Of a stretch of DNA of 6,705 nucleotides, positions 1 through 6,379 are shown piece by piece. The notes beneath the pieces are model-generated. The model did no database searches. It saw only the letters and a program-made list of their open reading frames with translations, and was not told the origin of the DNA. A program made the translations under genes and the position numbers. Source of the stretch: Nitrospirae bacterium RBG_19FT_COMBO_42_15 (GTDB taxonomy: Bacteria > Nitrospirota > CAKKRA01 > 9FT-COMBO-42-15); contig MHEL01000047.1 in NCBI GenBank assembly GCA_001803815.1, positions 1 to 6,705 of the forward strand. The letters are read 5' to 3'. How positions within the stretch are numbered: the first letter of the stretch is position 1; each line of letters begins with the position of its first letter.

Positions 1-650
1 CTGACTGTTAATTCCTTCTCTTTTATCTCTGCGCCAAAAGATTTTAACATCCTCTCTGTATGGTCGCGGGATTTCATTGGCTCTGCAATACTTGTCTCAC
101 CATCTGCATATAGCCCTGCCAAAAGCAGAGAGGACTTCACCTGTGCGCTTGCTATTGGTGATTTGTAATCTATGCCTTTTAACTTAGAGCCTGTTATTGC
201 AATAGGCGCCTTCTTGCCCCCTTCCCTTCCTGTAATATTTGCGCCCATCTGTCTTAAAGGCTCTGCTATGCGCGCCATCGGCCTTTTTCTTAAAGAGGTA
301 TCGCCTGTTAATACAGAAAAGAAATTCTGCCCTGCCAAAAGACCCATAAGGAGCCTAATGCCTGTGCCTGAATTGCCGAGGTCAAGCATATTTTCTGGCT
401 CAGATAATCCTCTTAATCCTTTACCCTTTATTATAAGTGTTTCAGCGCCTATTCCTTCAATCTCTGCGCCAAGCGCAATCATTGCCCTTGCTGAATTTAT
501 TGTATCCTCTGCTGTCAGAAAACCTGTTACCCTCATCCTGCCTTCAGCTATTCCGCTTATCATAACAGCCCTGTGGGATATGGATTTGTCGCCTGAGACT
601 GTTATCTCGCCTTTTAACGCCCTTGTTATGCTGACCTTGATTGTCTTCAA
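1..650 (-). CDS. aroA: 3-phosphoshikimate 1-carboxyvinyltransferase (EPSP synthase), 3' end beyond window
   Basis: This enzyme transfers the enolpyruvyl group of phosphoenolpyruvate to shikimate-3-phosphate, the sixth step of the shikimate pathway, in the cytoplasm. I translated the minus strand by hand from a TTG at 650-648. It gives 216 uninterrupted residues that run off the left edge, about half of the usual 420-440. Family motifs are clear: DKSISHR (21-27), LGNSGTG (91-97), the phosphate-binding S/R/P set in DTSLRKRPM (117-125), [13 protein letters not shown] (164-176) and [10 protein letters not shown] (193-202). The Gly in NSGTG is the usual glyphosate-sensitive-type residue, though sensitivity cannot be judged from half a protein. 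The TTG overlaps the tyrA stop in the 4-base string TTGA, which suggests translational coupling. No in-frame ATG precedes the conserved N-terminus; the first internal ATG (M30) would delete the DKSISHR substrate site. Identity is near certain; the exact start is very likely. Confidence 0.95.
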   Translation of the reverse strand, partial: MKTIKVSITRALKGEITVSGDKSISHRAVMISGIAEGRMRVTGFLTAEDTINSARAMIALGAEIEGIGAETLIIKGKGLRGLSEPENMLDLGNSGTGIRLLMGLLAGQNFFSVLTGDTSLRKRPMARIAEPLRQMGANITGREGGKKAPIAITGSKLKGIDYKSPIASAQVKSSLLLAGLYADGETSIAEPMKSRDHTERMLKSFGAEIKEKELTV

Positions 651-1513
651 TTAAGCCTATCCCTTATCGCCTTTGCCTTTTCCAATTCCTTAATTAGCTT
701 TTTACTGTCTTTATCCTTTATATATTTTTTTAGCTTTTCCAGATTTTTTTGATACCTGCTAATTATACTAACAAGGTTTTCCCTGTTGCTTAAAAATATA
801 TCCCGCCACATCTCAGGAGAGCTTGCAGCGATCCTTGTAAAGTCCTTAAACCCGCCGCCAGAGAAGGCAATAAAATTATTCCCGTCTTTTTTAATCTCTG
901 CTACTGTATTCACAATAGAATATGCTGCAGCATGGGGCAGATGACTGACAGCGCCAAGCACCTTATCATGAAGCATCGGGTCCATTAACACAACCTCTGC
1001 GCCAACAGCTTTCCACAATGCCTTTACTTTTTTCAGCGCCGATGCGTCTGTTTTTTTAGTAGGGGTTAATATGCACTTGGTTCCTTCAAAGAGCCTGTGC
1101 GTTGCTGCCTTAACGCCTGATTTTTCCTTGCCTGCTATTGGATGTCCAGCCACAAAATATGTCCCTCTTGGAAGGAGTCTTTCAATCCTGCTTACCATTC
1201 TTCCCTTCACGCTTCCGGCATCAGTGATAATTGCGCCTTTATTCAGTTTATGCCTCATCTGCTTTACAAGCCCTTCAAAACCTCCAACTGGCGTTGCCAA
1301 GACTATTAAATCTGCATCTTTTACTGCCTCTGATATATCAAAGGCAAAGCTATCAATTACATTCAGCTTAACTGCCTCTTTTAAATTTGCAGCGCCTCTT
1401 CCAACACCAATTATCTCTTTTACAAGGCCATTTTTTCTGCCTGCCATTGCGAGGGAGCCGCCGATCAAGCCTACACCAACTATTACCATGCGGTTAAAAA
1501 AAGGAGGCTTCAT
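647..1513 (-). CDS. tyrA: Prephenate dehydrogenase (TyrA family)
   Basis: TyrA oxidatively decarboxylates prephenate (or arogenate in some lineages) towards tyrosine using NAD(P)+. The 288-residue protein is a stand-alone dehydrogenase without a chorismate mutase or ACT domain. It shows an N-terminal Rossmann fold with GVGLIGGS (13-20), ATPVG (73-77), DAGSVK (98-103), the catalytic-His segment [11 protein letters not shown] (123-133), SHLPH (190-194) and [16 protein letters not shown] (221-236), which carries the arginine that binds the substrate carboxylate in homologues. The C-terminal helices are Lys/Glu-rich. The second Rossmann strand ends in IGVGRG (35-40) with no acidic residue, which leaves NADP+ use possible. 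The ATG lies 7 nt after the aroF stop; the nearest purine tract (GGGAG) is about 14 nt upstream inside aroF, so initiation probably depends on coupling. An internal ATG at 1489 would cut into the start of the Rossmann fold and is disfavoured. Confidence 0.96.
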   Translation of the reverse strand: MKPPFFNRMVIVGVGLIGGSLAMAGRKNGLVKEIIGVGRGAANLKEAVKLNVIDSFAFDISEAVKDADLIVLATPVGGFEGLVKQMRHKLNKGAIITDAGSVKGRMVSRIERLLPRGTYFVAGHPIAGKEKSGVKAATHRLFEGTKCILTPTKKTDASALKKVKALWKAVGAEVVLMDPMLHDKVLGAVSHLPHAAAYSIVNTVAEIKKDGNNFIAFSGGGFKDFTRIAASSPEMWRDIFLSNRENLVSIISRYQKNLEKLKKYIKDKDSKKLIKELEKAKAIRDRLN

Positions 1514-1520
1514 TTAAAAA

Positions 1521-2537
1521 CTAAAGCTCCCTTCCAACAGCCTTAGCAATTACCTTCAGATCCTTCATCAGCTCTTTAAACGCCTTTGGCTTTAAAGACT
1601 GCTCGCCATCAGAGAATGCCTCTTCTGGATTAGGATGAACTTCAATTATAAGGCCGTCTGCGCCTGCTGCGACTGCTGCCTTTGCCATTGGCGCAACCAA
1701 ATCCCATTTGCCTACGCCGTGGCTCGGGTCAACTATCACTGGAAGATGGCTCAGCTTCTTTATGACTGGAATTGCAGAAATGTCAAGTGTATTCCTTGTA
1801 TATGTCTCAAAGGTGCGGATTCCGCGCTCACAGAGCATCACCTTTGTATTTCCCTTTGCCATGATATATTCTGCTGACATTAGAAATTCTTTTATTGTTG
1901 CCGAAAGCCCGCGTTTTAAAAGCACAGGCTTATCATAGCCGCCGACCTCTGTTAAAAGCCTGAAGTTCTGCATATTCCTTGTGCCAATCTGGATTATATC
2001 TGTATAAGGCAGGATAAGTTCAATATCCCTCGGGTCCATAACCTCTGTAATAACGAGCAGGCCTGTCTTCTTTTTTGCCTCTGATAGATATTTTAAACCC
2101 TCTTCGCCAAGACCCTGAAATGTATATGGAGATGTCCTCGGCTTAAATGCGCCGCCACGGATAAATGATGCGCCTGATGCCTTTACATCCTCAGCAATCT
2201 GTATGAGAAGCTCCTTGCTCTCTACTGCGCAGGGGCCTGCCATGACATGTATCCTCTTCCCGCCTATCTTGACGCCGTTTTCAAACTCAATAATTGTATC
2301 CTCCTTTTTAAACTCCCTGCTTACAAGTTTAAATGGCTGGAGTATTGGCATAACCTTTTCAACACCAGGAAATATCTCAAGCGGCTTATTGGCAAGCACC
2401 CTTTCATCGCCAATTGCGCCGATAATCGTCCTCTCCTCTCCTTTAGACATGTGTATCTGGAGGCCAAAGCCTTTCAGCTTCTCAACTATATGATTGATCT
2501 GCTCCTCTGTTGCATCTGGTTTTAATACTATTATCAT
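1521..2537 (-). CDS. aroF: 3-deoxy-7-phosphoheptulonate synthase (DAHP synthase, type I-beta with N-terminal regulatory domain)
   Basis: This enzyme condenses phosphoenolpyruvate and erythrose-4-phosphate to DAHP, the committed entry to the shikimate pathway. The 338 residues match the length of the Thermotoga-type enzyme. Residues 1 to about 70 form a ferredoxin-like (ACT-like) domain, and the rest is the TIM barrel. Visible motifs are GPCAVES (101-107), [12 protein letters not shown] (127-138), KRG (208-210), CERGIRT (236-242), DPSHGVG (270-276) and [17 protein letters not shown] (299-315). Cys103, His273, Glu299 and Asp310 correspond to the divalent-metal ligands known in the family. In characterised relatives the N-terminal domain mediates inhibition by tyrosine and/or phenylalanine, so similar control is inferred here. 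The ATG start overlaps the pheA stop as ATGA, indicating coupling. The gene symbol follows common usage for this operon; aroG or aroA would be used in other naming schemes. Confidence 0.96.
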   Translation of the reverse strand: MIIVLKPDATEEQINHIVEKLKGFGLQIHMSKGEERTIIGAIGDERVLANKPLEIFPGVEKVMPILQPFKLVSREFKKEDTIIEFENGVKIGGKRIHVMAGPCAVESKELLIQIAEDVKASGASFIRGGAFKPRTSPYTFQGLGEEGLKYLSEAKKKTGLLVITEVMDPRDIELILPYTDIIQIGTRNMQNFRLLTEVGGYDKPVLLKRGLSATIKEFLMSAEYIMAKGNTKVMLCERGIRTFETYTRNTLDISAIPVIKKLSHLPVIVDPSHGVGKWDLVAPMAKAAVAAGADGLIIEVHPNPEEAFSDGEQSLKPKAFKELMKDLKVIAKAVGREL

Positions 2538-3625
2538 CTGCCTTTTCCCCCTCTTTCTTTTGCTGCTGGATATGAACCGAGTATCTTAAAGAAGAGGCAT
2601 CTTTTTTCAAGGTCATGCAATGCCCTCCTGACCTTATCCTCTTCTATATGTCCATCTATATCAGCATAGAATATATATTCCCATGCCTTTTTCTTAGAAG
2701 GCCTTGACTCTATCTTAGTAAGATTTATCTTATTTTCTGCAAATGGCTTAAGCATATTAAATAACGCTCCAACCTCATCCTTAACAGAAAACATTATTGA
2801 TGTCTTGTCCCTGCCTGTCTTAGGCAGCTTCTTCTTTCCTATTATCAGAAACCTTGTGAGGTTATATATGTTGTCTTCAATCTTCCGCTTTACAATCTTC
2901 AGGCCGTACAAACTTGCAGCAAGCTCGCTTGCTATAGCGCCTGAAGAATGGTCTTCTGCTGCCATCTCTGCTGCCTTTGCAGTGCTTGAGACCTCAGCAA
3001 TAGGTATCTTTGAGAGATTATTCTCAAGATAGCGCCTGCACTGAGCAACAGGCTGGGGATGGGAATATATCTTTTTTATATCCTCAACCCTTCCAGTCTT
3101 TGACATCAGATTGTGGGATACCTCAAGGAGTATCTCGCCGACGATTTTTAAATTTGAGTCAACAAATATATCAAGAGTGGAGCTAACAATGCCCTCTGTT
3201 GAATTTTCAATCGGAACAACACCATAATTGGCCTCTCCCTTTTCAACCTCATAAAAGACCTCTTTTATGCTGCTTGTCGGGAGATAACGGGCTGAGTTGC
3301 CGAACTGCTGCATGCACGCAAGGTGGGTAAAAGTTGCCTGTGGACCAAGATAGGAGACACGAAGCGGCTGCTCAAGTGAAAGAGAGGCTGACATTACCTC
3401 TCTGAATACTGCCCTTACGCCTTCCTGAGGAAAAGGCCCTTTATTCTCTTTTTCAAGCCTCTCATAAATCTGCCTTTCCCTTTCAGGCGAATGAAAATCT
3501 GCTGCCACCCCTTTTTTTATCTTGCCAATCTTAATTACATGCCTTGCCCTTTTATTCAAAAGCTCTAAAATCTTAGAATCAATCCTGTCAATTTCCTTAC
3601 GATACCTTTTTATTTCATTCTTCAA
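2534..3625 (-). CDS. pheA: Bifunctional chorismate mutase / prephenate dehydratase (P-protein) with ACT domain
   Basis: PheA rearranges chorismate to prephenate and dehydrates and decarboxylates it to phenylpyruvate, the phenylalanine precursor. The 363 residues hold three domains: an AroQ-type helical chorismate mutase (about 1-85, [20 protein letters not shown]), prephenate dehydratase (about 88-265) and a C-terminal ACT domain (about 275-350). Dehydratase motifs are LGPQATFTH (93-101), [10 protein letters not shown] (136-145), [10 protein letters not shown] (188-197) and NLTRFLII (255-262), which includes the catalytic TRF triplet. The ACT domain has GALFNML (286-292) and ESRP (306-309), the known phenylalanine-binding signature, so feedback inhibition is likely. 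The start is a TTG with no in-frame ATG, GTG or TTG just upstream; a GGAGGT ribosome-binding site lies 12 nt before it, longer than usual. The stop overlaps the aroF start (ATGA). It is the first gene of the aromatic operon, behind a plausible promoter. Confidence 0.96.
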   Translation of the reverse strand: MKNEIKRYRKEIDRIDSKILELLNKRARHVIKIGKIKKGVAADFHSPERERQIYERLEKENKGPFPQEGVRAVFREVMSASLSLEQPLRVSYLGPQATFTHLACMQQFGNSARYLPTSSIKEVFYEVEKGEANYGVVPIENSTEGIVSSTLDIFVDSNLKIVGEILLEVSHNLMSKTGRVEDIKKIYSHPQPVAQCRRYLENNLSKIPIAEVSSTAKAAEMAAEDHSSGAIASELAASLYGLKIVKRKIEDNIYNLTRFLIIGKKKLPKTGRDKTSIMFSVKDEVGALFNMLKPFAENKINLTKIESRPSKKKAWEYIFYADIDGHIEEDKVRRALHDLEKRCLFFKILGSYPAAKERGGKGR

Positions 3626-3636
3626 ATATCTATCAT
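3622..3636 (-). other. Possible four-codon mini-ORF at the pheA start
   Basis: An ATG at 3636-3634 opens the reading frame Met-Ile-Asp-Ile-stop. Its TGA overlaps the TTG start of pheA in the string TTGA, the same overlap that joins tyrA to aroA. A GGAGGT tract precedes it, but the core GGAGG is only 2 nt from the ATG, which is shorter than ribosomes normally favour. It could be a reinitiation device or simple chance. No codon pattern suggests an amino-acid-sensing leader, as there are no Phe or Tyr codons. Confidence 0.2.
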
Positions 3637-3637
3637 G

Positions 3638-3643
3638 ACCTCC
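3638..3643 (-). promoter_or_regulatory. Ribosome-binding site of pheA
   Basis: On the minus strand this reads GGAGGT, a six-base match to the anti-Shine-Dalgarno end of 16S rRNA. It lies 12 nt before the TTG start of pheA, longer than the usual 5-9, and 1-2 nt before the mini-ORF ATG. It is the only strong tract near the gene and supports initiation in this neighbourhood. Confidence 0.6.
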
Positions 3644-3666
3644 AAAGGGCTGTAACTTATGGAAAT

Positions 3667-3695
3667 ATAATAACTTATCGGACTTTGAATTGCAA
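3667..3695 (-). promoter_or_regulatory. Sigma-70-like promoter of the pheA-aroF-tyrA-aroA operon
   Basis: Read on the minus strand, a -35 box TTGCAA (3695-3690, 4 of 6 to TTGACA) is followed after exactly 17 nt by a -10 box TATTAT (3672-3667, 5 of 6 to TATAAT). An A-rich tract, AAATAAAAAA, lies immediately upstream and could act as an UP element. Transcription would start near 3660, giving a leader of about 35 nt before pheA. The position between the palindromic element and the first gene of the aromatic cluster fits an operon promoter. This is a prediction from sequence only. Confidence 0.6.
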
Positions 3696-3708
3696 GGATT
3701 TTTTATTT

Positions 3709-3790
3709 ACCCCGTTAGAAAGACTCACCATTTACCCCGCAGGTAACCAATGGTCTTGCGAGGCTTATATACCAACCTTTCTAACGGGGT
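3709..3790. repeat. 82-bp palindromic element (MITE- or REP-like) between the MOSC gene and pheA
   Basis: The outer arms ACCCCGTTAGAAAG (3709-3722) and CTTTCTAACGGGGT (3777-3790) are perfect 14-bp reverse complements enclosing 54 nt. Inside is a second hairpin: ACCATT (3727-3732) pairs with AATGGT (3749-3754), and TACC (3733-3736) with GGTA (3742-3745), around the loop CCGCA and a three-base bulge. The decamer ATTTACCCCG occurs twice (3705-3714 and 3730-3739). The right arm lies within the last codons of the MOSC gene. It resembles palindromic intergenic repeats that I recall as common in metagenome-derived bacterial genomes, where they encode HPVRK/NPVRK and LSNGV peptides when read through; that link is from memory. 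Neither strand has a clear T-run after the stem, so it is not a classical intrinsic terminator. Only one copy lies in this window, so membership of a repeat family is inferred. Confidence 0.65.
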
Positions 3791-4223
3791 GAACAACTAC
3801 CTCGTCATCAGGTTTTACCCATCCGCCTTTAAGAACCTTTGCAAAAATTCCTTCCCTCGGCATCACACAATCGCCTGCCTGATAATAAATATTGCATCTT
3901 TCGTGGCAGACCTTTCCTATCTGGCTGACCTCCATTTCAACTTCATTGCCGATAATCAACCTTGTTCCTATCGGCAGGCTTGCAAGTTCAATCCCCTGAA
4001 TAGTAAGATTCTCTGCAAAATCTCCGGGATTCACATTCAGGCCGAGCTTTCTCATCTTATCAACAGACTCTATGGCAAGCAGGCTAACCTGCCTGTGCCA
4101 CTTTTCGCTTGCGTGCGCATCACCCTCAAGTCCGAAGTTTTCTTTTACAAAGACCTTGTCAACATTCTTCTTTCTCTCGCCTTTTTTTTCGCTTATGCTT
4201 ACTGCGATTACCTTGCCTTTCAC
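3765..4223 (-). CDS. MOSC-domain protein of unknown role, with C-terminal extension from a palindromic repeat
   Basis: MOSC domains are beta-rich modules related to the C-terminal domain of molybdenum cofactor sulfurases and to YiiM/YuaD-type proteins. Small stand-alone members like this are thought to handle sulfur or molybdopterin-linked chemistry, but the substrate is unknown. The 152 residues show GLEGDAHA (31-38), RQVSLL (44-49), GDFAENLTIQGI (67-78), LPIGTRLIIG (83-92), CHERC (106-110) and GDCVMPREGIF (117-127); Cys119 is the likely functional cysteine. I chose the GTG at 4223 because AAAGGAG sits 8 nt upstream and the protein then begins at the usual family position. An upstream in-frame ATG at 4241 would add six residues, but its nearest purine tract abuts the codon. 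The gene follows ruvB closely and is probably co-transcribed. The last residues, HPVRKVGI, are encoded mostly by the inverted-repeat arm and look foreign to the family. Confidence 0.88.
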   Translation of the reverse strand: MKGKVIAVSISEKKGERKKNVDKVFVKENFGLEGDAHASEKWHRQVSLLAIESVDKMRKLGLNVNPGDFAENLTIQGIELASLPIGTRLIIGNEVEMEVSQIGKVCHERCNIYYQAGDCVMPREGIFAKVLKGGWVKPDDEVVVHPVRKVGI

Positions 4224-4231
4224 TGTAAAAA

Positions 4232-4238
4232 CTCCTTT
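4232..4238 (-). promoter_or_regulatory. Ribosome-binding site deciding the MOSC gene start
   Basis: The minus strand reads AAAGGAG, ending 8 nt before the GTG at 4223. This near-ideal site supports the GTG over the ATG at 4241, which lies upstream of this tract. Confidence 0.75.
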
Positions 4239-4245
4239 CATCCCT

Positions 4246-5265
4246 CTACAACAACCTCTCCTGCTTTTCCTTTTTCCTCTCTATATTAAAATGCGTATAT
4301 GCAAGCTCTGTTGCCATCCTTCCCCTCTGAGTCCTCTCTATATAACCGCATTGAATCAAGAACGGTTCGTACACATCCTCTATTGTATCCCTCTGCTCAC
4401 TGACTGCAGCAGATAAAGTATCAAGGCCGACAGGCCCGCCATTAAATTTATCTATGATAGTCAGCATCAGCTTCCTGTCCATCTGGTCAAAGCCCTTTTC
4501 ATCCACCTCAAGCATTGATAGGGCATTCCTTGCAACATCTTTTGTAATTATGCTGTTTGCCTTTACCTCTGCAAAATCCCTTACCCTTCTTAAAAGCCTG
4601 TTTGCAATCCTCGGCGTGCCTCTTGAGCGTGAGGCTATCTCCCTTGCGCCATCAAGCTCTACTGAGATATTCAATATCTTAGCAGCCCTTAAAACAATCT
4701 TTTCCAACTCCTCTGCATTGTAATAATCAATCCTGTTTATAACACCAAATCTGTCTCGCAAAGGTGATGTAAGCAGGCCTGCCCTTGTTGTTGCGCCAAT
4801 AAGCGTAAATCTCTTTAAATCAAGTTTTATTGACCTTGCAGAAGGGCCTTGACCAATAATAATATCAAGCTGAAAATCCTCCATTGCTGGATAGAGTATC
4901 TCCTCCACTGCTGGATTCAGGCGGTGAATCTCATCTATGAACAGCACATCCCTTTCAGAGAGATTGGTTAATATTGCTGCCAGATCCCCTGAATGTTCAA
5001 TCACAGGACCTGATGTTGTTTTTATATTTACACCCAATTCATTTGCAATAATATAGGCAAGCGTAGTCTTGCCAAGGCCAGGCGGTCCATAGAAGAGGAC
5101 ATGGTCTAATGCCTCGCCCCTCTTCTTTGATGCCTGAATGAAGATGCTGAGGTTTTCCTTTATCTTTTCCTGGCCGATATATTCATTAAGCAATGACGGC
5201 CTGAGATTAACGTCTACCTTTTTCTCATCATCATCAACAACTGCTGTAATCAATCTGTCTGGCAT
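4246..5265 (-). CDS. ruvB: Holliday junction branch migration ATPase RuvB
   Basis: RuvB is the AAA+ hexameric motor that, loaded by RuvA, drives branch migration of Holliday junctions during recombinational repair. The 339-residue length is typical. Visible features are Walker [10 protein letters not shown] (60-68), Walker B VLFIDEIH (107-114), sensor 1 IGATTRAG (156-163), the arginine-finger segment SPLRDRFG (167-174), sensor 2 in [13 protein letters not shown] (215-227) and the C-terminal winged-helix domain with [12 protein letters not shown] (277-288) and [11 protein letters not shown] (306-316). The C-terminus is rich in Lys and Glu (KKEKQERLL). The ATG lies 13 nt after the ruvA stop, with GGGAG 9 nt upstream (5275-5279). 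All catalytic motifs are intact. It forms an operon with ruvA and ruvC, as in many bacteria, and is followed by the MOSC gene. Confidence 0.98.
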   Translation of the reverse strand: MPDRLITAVVDDDEKKVDVNLRPSLLNEYIGQEKIKENLSIFIQASKKRGEALDHVLFYGPPGLGKTTLAYIIANELGVNIKTTSGPVIEHSGDLAAILTNLSERDVLFIDEIHRLNPAVEEILYPAMEDFQLDIIIGQGPSARSIKLDLKRFTLIGATTRAGLLTSPLRDRFGVINRIDYYNAEELEKIVLRAAKILNISVELDGAREIASRSRGTPRIANRLLRRVRDFAEVKANSIITKDVARNALSMLEVDEKGFDQMDRKLMLTIIDKFNGGPVGLDTLSAAVSEQRDTIEDVYEPFLIQCGYIERTQRGRMATELAYTHFNIERKKEKQERLL

Positions 5266-5278
5266 AAAAAATTACTCC

Positions 5279-5875
5279 CTACCTTGATAATACCTTTAAC
5301 GACTCCCTTATTAAATTCTCAACAGTAATATCCCCTTCAACATCAATGTTTATCTTTTCTATTGCATCCTTTGCAACAGCCCTGTTATAACCAAGGTTTA
5401 TCAACGCTGAAATCGCATCATCCATTATCCTGTTTCTCTCTGCCCTTTCCCCAGTTCTTGCTGCAGGCGTAATATGCTTAACCTTCTCTTTTAATTCTAA
5501 AACCAATCTGTCAGCAGTCTTTTTACCTATGCCTGATATATTTGTAAGCCTTCTGACATCGCCCTCTGTTATGGCAGATATAAGCTGGTCAGCAGGCATC
5601 CCTGAAAGTATTGTCAATGCTAATTTTGGCCCTATGCCGGAAACACCTATGAGAAAGTGAAAAAGCTCTTTTTCGCTCTTTTCTATAAAGCCAAAGAGTT
5701 GTATTGCATCTTCACGATGATGGGTATGCACATTTATAGTTAAGGCATCATTTATTTCCGGAAGGCTATAAAACGAGGTAAGGGATGTAAAGACCTGATA
5801 ACCGACGCCGTTGACATCTATAATGCTGTATTCAGGTGATTTATAAACAAGCCTGCCAGAAAGTAGAGCAATCAC
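5279..5875 (-). CDS. ruvA: Holliday junction DNA helicase subunit RuvA
   Basis: RuvA tetramers bind the four-way junction, hold it square-planar and recruit RuvB rings. The 198 residues contain an N-terminal OB-fold (about 1-63, starting MIALLSGRLV and including GVGYQV), two helix-hairpin-helix motifs (LIGVSGIGPKLALTIL at about 76-91 and LTNISGIGKKTADRLV at about 111-126) and a flexible linker. The last part is domain III (about 150-198, ending ENLIRESLKVLSR), which contacts RuvB. The start is GTG and overlaps the ruvC stop as GTGA, with AGGAAG a few bases upstream, pointing to translational coupling between resolvase and junction-binding subunits. Length and motifs are complete and nothing is unusual apart from the start codon. 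Confidence 0.97.
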   Translation of the reverse strand: MIALLSGRLVYKSPEYSIIDVNGVGYQVFTSLTSFYSLPEINDALTINVHTHHREDAIQLFGFIEKSEKELFHFLIGVSGIGPKLALTILSGMPADQLISAITEGDVRRLTNISGIGKKTADRLVLELKEKVKHITPAARTGERAERNRIMDDAISALINLGYNRAVAKDAIEKINIDVEGDITVENLIRESLKVLSR

Positions 5876-6375
5876 AATCTTCCTGCCTTCTCAATTATCC
5901 CTCTTACCTTTGCCGAGTGTATATGGCATACTGATGCTGCAATGGCATCTGAGGCATCCTCTGATTCAATTATATTATCAAGATTTAAAATACGCCTCAC
6001 CATCTCCTGAACCTGCGCCTTTTCAGCAGCGCCATAACCAACTACTGCCATCTTTATCTCCAAAGGTGTGTATTCGTATACCGGAAGTCCGGCATTTACA
6101 CATGATAGAATAGCCACGCCCCGCGCATGCCCCATCTTTATTGCTGATTTTACATTCTTTGATAAAAAGATATTTTCTACAACAGCAATATCAGGCCTGC
6201 ATTTTAATATTACCTCAGTCAGGCCATCGTATATCCTCTTTAATTTATCCGGAAACGGCTTTGCCGCCTGCATTCTGATTACGCCGCATTCATAAAGAAG
6301 CAGTTTATTATCTGCTTCATCCACAATACCGTAACCTGTAATTGATGAACCCGGGTCTATGCCTAATACTCTCAA
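5872..6375 (-). CDS. ruvC: Crossover junction endodeoxyribonuclease RuvC
   Basis: RuvC is the dimeric resolvase that nicks Holliday junctions symmetrically in a Mg2+-dependent reaction. The 167-residue protein has the RNase H-like fold and all four acidic catalytic residues of the family: Asp7 in LGIDPG, Glu67 in AVVENIF, and Asp140 and Asp143 in ESEDASDAIAASVCH. The DNA-contact segment NVKSAIKMGHARG (74-86) and the basic EKAQVQEMV helix (118-126) are also present. The start is TTG; an in-frame stop lies close upstream and no ATG or GTG intervenes. AAAGG at 6385-6389 is 9 nt upstream, inside the end of the yebC-family gene. Only 4 nt separate this start from the upstream stop codon, and the TGA stop overlaps the ruvA start, so it is an integral operon member. 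Confidence 0.97.
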   Translation of the reverse strand: MRVLGIDPGSSITGYGIVDEADNKLLLYECGVIRMQAAKPFPDKLKRIYDGLTEVILKCRPDIAVVENIFLSKNVKSAIKMGHARGVAILSCVNAGLPVYEYTPLEIKMAVVGYGAAEKAQVQEMVRRILNLDNIIESEDASDAIAASVCHIHSAKVRGIIEKAGRL

Positions 6376-6379
6376 TTTA

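Noticed and set aside
172..654. Plus-strand open frame of 160 codons
   Set aside because: It lies antisense to the unmistakable EPSP synthase frame; its Pro/Ser/Ile-rich composition is what a reversed coding strand gives.
1071..1517. Plus-strand open frame of 148 codons
   Set aside because: It is antisense to tyrA, which has complete dehydrogenase motifs; no independent evidence supports this frame.
3626..3764. Riboswitch, T-box or aromatic attenuator upstream of pheA
   Set aside because: The predicted leader is only about 35 nt and has no run of Phe, Tyr or Trp codons, no terminator and no T-box-like conserved sequence.
3709..3790. Intrinsic terminator for the ruv-MOSC cluster
   Set aside because: The stem is strong, but on the minus strand it is followed by an A-rich stretch, and on the plus strand by GAACAACTACC. 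A U-tract is missing in both directions, so termination is possible but not supported.
3750..4289. Plus-strand open frame of 179 codons across the MOSC gene
   Set aside because: It is the antisense shadow of the MOSC gene and repeat arm, with no family motifs and no upstream SD. The opposite strand carries clear MOSC motifs and a strong ribosome-binding site.
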